DNA from: Delphinus delphis
Taxonomy: Eukaryota > Chordata > Mammalia > Artiodactyla > Delphinidae
Direction: 5' to 3'
DNA length: 64,000 nucleotides
NCBI RefSeq assembly: GCF_949987515.2
Contig: NC_082694.2
Coordinates: forward strand, 18,757,355-18,821,354
A program made the position numbers and the translations under genes. The first letter of the stretch is position 1; the number at the start of each line of letters is the position of its first letter. The notes under the pieces are model-generated. The model saw nothing but the letters and a program-made list of their open reading frames with translations. It was not told where the DNA came from and searched no databases. Positions 58,870 to 64,000 of the stretch are shown one piece after another.

Positions 58870-60745
58870 TAACCTATTTATTTTATTGTGCTAAAAAACA
58901 CATAAGATTAAGTTTAGCATCATCATTTTAAGTATACAATTCAGTAGTGTTAAGTATACTCACATTGCTATGCAAAAAATCCTCTAGAACTTTTACCGTC
59001 TTGTAAAATTGAAACTCTATATCCAAAAAATTAATTTCACTTCCACCCCAGCCCTTAGCAACCACCTTTCTAAATTCTGTTTCTATGATTTTGAGTACTT
59101 TAGATATGTCACATGAGTGGAATTATATAGTATTTGTCTTTCTGTAAGTGGCTTATTGTACTTAGTATAATGTCCTCATGGTTCATCTGTGTTGTAACAA
59201 GTGACAGTGTTTCCTTGTATTTTTAAGGCTGAATATATAATACACATTTTCTTTATCCATTCAACATTGAACGTTTGGGTTACTTCCACCTCTTCCCGCT
59301 TGTGCATAATGCTGTTACAAACATGGGTGTTTAAATATCCCTTCAAGACCCTTCTTTACATTCTTTTGGATATATACTCAGAGGTAGGATTACTGGATCA
59401 TATGGTAATTCTAATTTTAATTTTTTTTGAAATTAATCTCCATACTGTTTTCCAAAATGCCTCTACCATTTTATACTCCCATCAACAGTGTTCGAATTTC
59501 TTTGTTTCCTCACCAATGCTTGTTATTTTCTGCTCTTTTGGTAGTAGTCATCCTGATGGGTATGAGGTGATATCTCACTGTAGTTTTGATTTGCATTTCT
59601 CTTACAATTAGTGATGTTGAGTATATTTTCATACACTTGTAGGCCATTTGTATAGCTTCTTGGGAGAATTGTATATTCAAATTCTTTCACAGTGGTTTTA
59701 AATCAGGTTATTTGTTTTTTTCATTTTTAAGTTGTAGAAGTTCCTTATATATTTTGGATATTAACCCCTTACCAACTACATAATTTGCATATATTTTCTC
59801 CCATATGTAGTCCTATTTGTCTATTTTTTGCCTATTTTTTTCTTTAACTTATCTATTTTTGTTTCTACTGCCTAAGTTTTGGTGTTATGTTCAATAAATT
59901 ATTGTCAAATCCAATGTTCTGAAGAGTTTCCCCCTATTTTTTTATTCTAGAAGTTTTTTATTTTAGGTTTTATTTTTAGGTGTTTGTTTAATACTTTTGA
60001 GTTAATTTTCATGTATGTTGTAAAGTAAGGTTTCAACTTTGATTTTTTCAGTTTTGGATGTTCCTTTTCCCCAGTACCTTTTGTTGAAGAAACTGTCCTT
60101 TTACCGTTGTGTTGTCTTGACACCTTGACAAAAATCATGTGTTTATATACACAGGGGTTTATTTCTGTTCCACTGGTCTATATATGTCTTTATGCCAGTA
60201 CTGCACTGTCTTGATTACTATTACTTTGTAGTGTTTATTTTTTATTTTTTATTTTTTTTGCGGTACGCGGACCTGTCACTGTTGAGGCCTCTCCTGTTGT
60301 GGAGCACAGGCTCCGGACGCACAGGCTCAGCGGCCATGGCTCACGGGCCCAGCCGCTCCGCAGCATGTTGGATCTTCCCGGACCAGGGCACGAACCCGTG
60401 TCCCCTGCATCGGCAGGCGGACTCTCAACCACTGCGCCACCAGGGAAGCCCTGTAGTATGTTTTGAAATCAGGAAGTGTAAGGCCTCTAACATTTTAAGA
60501 TTCTTTTTGTGATTCAGAATCCTTTGAGATTCCATGTGAATTTTAGGAAGTTTTTTTCTATTTCTGCAAAAATGCCATTGGGATTTCGATAGAAATTTCA
60601 CTGACTGTGTAAATCACTTTGCGTAGTATGAATATTTTAACAATTTAATCCATGAGTATGGGGTGGCATTTATTTTATACCCCAATTTTCTTTGAATGTT
60701 CTCTTCAAATGTTGAGGTTCAATTATAGGCTGTGACATGTACAGA
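58870..60745 (-). mobile_element. Old L1M fragment (3' UTR and ORF2 C-terminal half)
   Basis: From the left there is an L1M 3' UTR ('aagtatacaattcagtagtgtt' near 58930). The reverse ORF2 C-terminal part follows ('ttatccattcaacattgaacgtttgggttacttcc' near 59253 and 'atggtaattctaattttaat' near 59401). Further ORF2 sequence includes 'ttgtagtatgttttgaaatcaggaagtgt', which is split by a SINE at 60233-60452. The fragment fades out near 60.74 kb. Confidence 0.75.
60233..60451 (-). mobile_element. CHR-type SINE nested in old L1
   Basis: A full SINE body in minus orientation has a TTTTTTA-type tail. TGTAGT occurs at both edges (60227-60232 and 60452-60457), and the L1 sequence is restored when the SINE is removed in thought. 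Confidence 0.92.
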
Positions 60746-60845
60746 TTTTAAAAAATAAAATTGAACTCCGTTATGGAACCAAACACTTGTGAAATCAAAT
60801 CACTTTAGAGAGGAGAGTATCTCAGCCACAACCCTCAATGACACA

Positions 60846-61450
60846 ATGACGAGAGCTGTTGTTAGTCTTCTTTGCTACAAAACAAATTACCAAAAACATA
60901 ATGACTTAAAACAGCACACATTTATTATTTCAAAGATTCCCTAGGTTAGAAAGTTAGACACAGGTTAAATGTCTTCTACTCATGGTCTCAGAAGACTGGA
61001 AAAAAAATGCATTGGCTTTGTGTCAATTTTACTTGATATTCTTTTATACCCACATGGTTGTGATAGATTTCAGAACTTTGAGGTTGTAGGACAGATACCC
61101 TCAGCTCTTAGAGGCTATCTGGCATTCCCTGCTATATAGCCCTCTCCATATCTTTTCAGTTGGCTTATGCAAGACCAATAGGACATCTCTTGATGTTTAT
61201 TGTCTCTAACTTCAAGGTCGTCTTTTAAGGGCTCACCTGAATAGGTCTAGCCCATTTGGGCTTGCAATTAATTCAAAGTCAACTTATTAAAGACCTTAAT
61301 TATTTCTCCAATATCTCTTTATTTTTGCTATACGATGTAACCTAATCATAGGGTGATCTTGTATCATACTTACACTTCCTGCCCACACTCAAAGGGAGAA
61401 GATTATATGGGACACAAACACCAAAGGGCAGAATTGTGCCTACCACAGAG
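60846..61450. mobile_element. Old interspersed repeat, family uncertain
   Basis: 'ttagtcttctttgctacaaaacaaattaccaaaaacataatgacttaaaacagcacac' near 60864 and the end 'gggcagaattgtgcctaccaca' near 61426 are familiar from a common mammalian repeat. The internal sequence is too diverged to name. Confidence 0.4.
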
Positions 61451-61994
61451 TCCATGGCCAAATTTGTTGCAAAACCTCCCAGAGAATCACATTTTCTGAT
61501 TCCAAGGCAGATTCTTACTCAGATTTTTCTGAAAAATACATATGTTTGTTTTAATCAGAAAATATCTGTAATAAGGGTTAGCTCTTTTTTTAGATAGATA
61601 CAGGTCACCAATCTTGATTATATTCATGCTTAATTGGAAAAATAAATTTCTGAAAATCCTGGAATTTAAAATAATTTTGAACTTTCTGTGAGTTACATTA
61701 AAACTCATCCTTAATTTTCATCCGTATTAGAATTTTATCAGAATAAATAAATATTGATATCAGCAGAGTGCACACTAACCGTGAGGCAATTCCCTGGTGG
61801 ATGATGTCCTTCTTTTGAGAAGTTTTACCTTTTGGAAAGTCTCACCTTTTGAGCTATTTAATTTGAAATGAGGATTTTCCATAGGTGGAGTCATCGAAAG
61901 CTCAGAGATTGAGGCTTTTGAATATATTACAAACGTTTTCTTTACTAACATCTATATTTTATTAGTAGTATGGAATAATTCAGATATTTTTCAT
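61451..61994. other. No recognised feature
   Basis: No gene or nameable repeat is visible. Confidence 0.4.
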
Positions 61995-62170
61995 GATTTT
62001 TCTGTCTCTCTGTTATAATCTGAATATTTATGTCTTCTCAAAACTCCTAAGCCTCAAAGTTGATGGTAGGCTTTTGGAAGGTGATTATTTGTGAGAGATC
62101 TGCTCTCATGAATAGGATTAGTGCCTTTATGAAAGAGACTCCACAGAGATCCCTTGCATCTTCTACCATG
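61995..62170 (+). mobile_element. MLT1/MST-like LTR fragment
   Basis: 'gtaggcttttggaaggtgattatttgtgag' near 62067 and 'tgaataggattagtgcctttatgaaagagactccacagagatccc' near 62109 match the middle of an MLT1A/MST-type LTR, the same type as the one at 25.7 kb but partial. Confidence 0.6.
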
Positions 62171-62339
62171 TAAAAACACAGCAAGAAAACTAATGGATTG
62201 AGACATTCCCTAATCCTCTGCTACCTCTGGGAATAATAGCTTTGGAGAGGAGATAAATGAGGCTCATTTGTAACTTCTGGACTAATTTTTAATCATTAAA
62301 TTGTACAGAATATATATATCCATTAACATAGTTAAAACA

Positions 62340-62670
62340 ATTATCTTGTGCAAGAACAAAACTTGAGGCATCACACTTCCTGACTTCAATTTATACAAAG
62401 CTATAGTAATCAAAACTGTATGACACTGGAAAAAGCAAAATTCCAGACACATTAAACTAATGGAATAGATTATAGAGCCCAGATATAACACACATAAAGT
62501 GTAGGTCAACTAACCTTTGACAAATGTGGCACTAATACACTCTGTGAAAAGGACAGTCTCTTCAATAAATGGTGTTGGAAGAAGAATGACAGTGTACCTT
62601 CTCTTTCACTACACAAAAAAATGAACTCAAAATGTATTAAAGACTTCAGTAGAAGTTGCAAAGGTGAATT
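62340..62670 (+). mobile_element. Old L1 ORF2 fragment
   Basis: 'cttcctgacttcaatttatacaaagctatagtaatcaaaactgtatgacactgg' near 62377 and 'acagtctcttcaataaatggtgttgg' near 62552 are ORF2 blocks in forward orientation. Both ends are truncated. Confidence 0.75.
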
Positions 62671-63211
62671 TTTCCCAGATCATTACATTGCTGAGCATTT
62701 TATCTTTCAAGGCAATATATATTTCTGTCACTGTGTTTGATCAAAGGTAAAATGAAATCTTTTAATTATAGGATAGCTGTTTGGACAACATAATATTTAA
62801 GGTACATTCCTAATCAATAATCTAATACTTTATAATTCTGAATAAGTGATGTGATATCTCCCTGAATATCATTAGCATACTCAGATGGAAGATGGTATCA
62901 CAGAGGGGCTGGGATGAAATATGTATCAATGCAGGATTTCAATTTAGAGATTATATTTAAGAAATGGTGAAATAAATACAAAAACATTAGTGTTCTCGTT
63001 TTAAAATAACTCTAGTAAGACATCTTAGTGATTGAGCATTAAATATTGTGTTAGGATTATAGACAAATATACCTGTATATATTTTTATTGATCCATTTTT
63101 TGCATTTTTAAAGGTGTTAAGTAAAGTACACCTCAGTATACTCCTTGCATGCACAAGTAAAGAAATGAAAATCTATATTAAATTTTGTAGCATTCTTGTT
63201 GTGTTAGAAAA
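62671..63211. other. No recognised feature
   Basis: No gene or nameable repeat is visible. Confidence 0.4.
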
Positions 63212-63212
63212 C

Positions 63213-63266
<54 letters not shown>

Positions 63267-63267
63267 G
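63212..63267. repeat. (TA)n microsatellite with palindromic flanks
   Basis: About 50 bp of pure TA repeats is bounded by CTAC on the left and GTAG on the right, so the whole 56-bp tract is self-complementary. A short (GA)n-like run follows at about 63277-63294. Confidence 0.93.
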
Positions 63268-63719
63268 CCTATATATAGAGAGAGAGACAGAGAAAATGGG
63301 AAGGTTGGTCAGATTTTCTAATTCAAACCTGTTCTGCCTGATGCTACTGTAAAATTGAGTTTCTTTATAATAGTTTTTTATGGAAATCATATATTTTTAT
63401 AGATTCATGTGTGACTTTAATTGAAACTTTGCCATAAGATTTATTAATCTCCTCTGATTATATATGTCTAAAGTGAATTTTGATGAGTTACAATTTCCTA
63501 AAGTGTCTATTGAAATTTCAAACTTATTAGAATAGAACAGTATATAGTTTTTCCTAGTTTTTTATTATCTTCCTTATCTGTGTTTTACTTTATTTTCACA
63601 GCTAGCTTTTGAATGTAGTCATTATAACTACTCTGTTTTCCTTTATAGTTTCAAATTAGTGTATATTTACATATACTTATATTTGTTTTCTCCTTTTTGA
63701 AAACATTAGGTTGCAGCCA
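63268..63719. other. No recognised feature
   Basis: No gene or nameable repeat is visible beyond the short GA run. Confidence 0.4.
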
Positions 63720-64000
63720 CTCTGAAAAGGCTACATACACTATGATTCTGAACATATGACATTCTGGAAAGGGTTTTCTATGGAGACAGTAGAAATATCA
63801 GTGGTTGCCAGGGGTTGAGAGGGAGAGATGAATAGGCAGAGCACAGAGGATTTTTAGGGCAGTGAAAATACTGTATGATACTATAATGGTGGATACATGT
63901 CATTATATATTTGTCCAAAACCATAGAATGTGCAACTGCAAGAGTAAACTCTAACATAAATTATGGACTTTTGGTGATAATGATGTGGCAGTATAGGTTT
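63720..64000 (+). mobile_element. L1M 3' UTR fragment running off the window
   Basis: 'atgacattctggaaagggttttctatggagacagtagaaatatcagtggttgccagggg' near 63757 and 'gatactataatggtggatacatgtcattatatatttgtcc' near 63878 are well known L1M 3' UTR blocks. The piece continues past the right edge. Confidence 0.7.

Overview
This window is mammalian nuclear DNA, most likely from a cetacean. The strongest evidence is eight copies of one young, tRNA-headed SINE of about 200 bp. Its head carries A-box and B-box sequence, a GC-rich body follows, and most copies have clear target-site duplications. I recognise it as the cetacean CHR family. A longer CHR-1-type SINE, L1 elements of the cetartiodactyl kind, and older eutherian repeats (MIR, L2, MLT1, MER5, Tigger1) agree with this. 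The DNA is AT-rich and non-coding. I find no intact host gene, no convincing exon, no structural RNA gene and no CRISPR array. It reads as a gene desert or a large intron built from layered transposon insertions.

Layout. 1-12 kb: little recognisable sequence, with two striking short inverted repeats (1.1 and 2.3 kb), an L2/MIR pair, SINEs, an ERV-type LTR at 6.2-6.8 kb and TA microsatellites. 12.4-13.2 kb: a 5'-inverted (twin-primed) L1. 13.8-22.0 kb: a complete but decayed L1, bounded by matching target-site duplications and inserted into a MIR. Its 5' UTR holds an antisense processed retrocopy of an unidentified transcript. 22-32 kb: MLT1 LTRs and an old L1. 32-35 kb: stacked old L1 pieces and a SINE. 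35.3-36.8 kb: an intronless minus-strand retrocopy of SERPINB6 with a poly(A) signal and tail. It has one in-frame nonsense codon, and a SINE cuts its C-terminal end. 37-50 kb: old L1 pieces, probable ERV LTRs, MER5, a tandemly expanded CHR-1 SINE and a short young L1. 50-55.5 kb: an old L1 interrupted by a near full-length Tigger1 with TIRs, TA duplications and a dead transposase. 56-64 kb: more L1M, a SINE, an MLT1/MST-like fragment and a palindromic TA tract.

There is no gene network here. The value of the window is its insertion record: relative ages can be read from which element interrupts which. I found no clearly new biological system. The best candidates for follow-up are the serpin retrocopy with its SINE-fused reading frame, the unidentified retrocopy inside the L1, and the near-perfect short hairpins that look like template-switch mutations. 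All family names are from recognition by eye, not from a database search.
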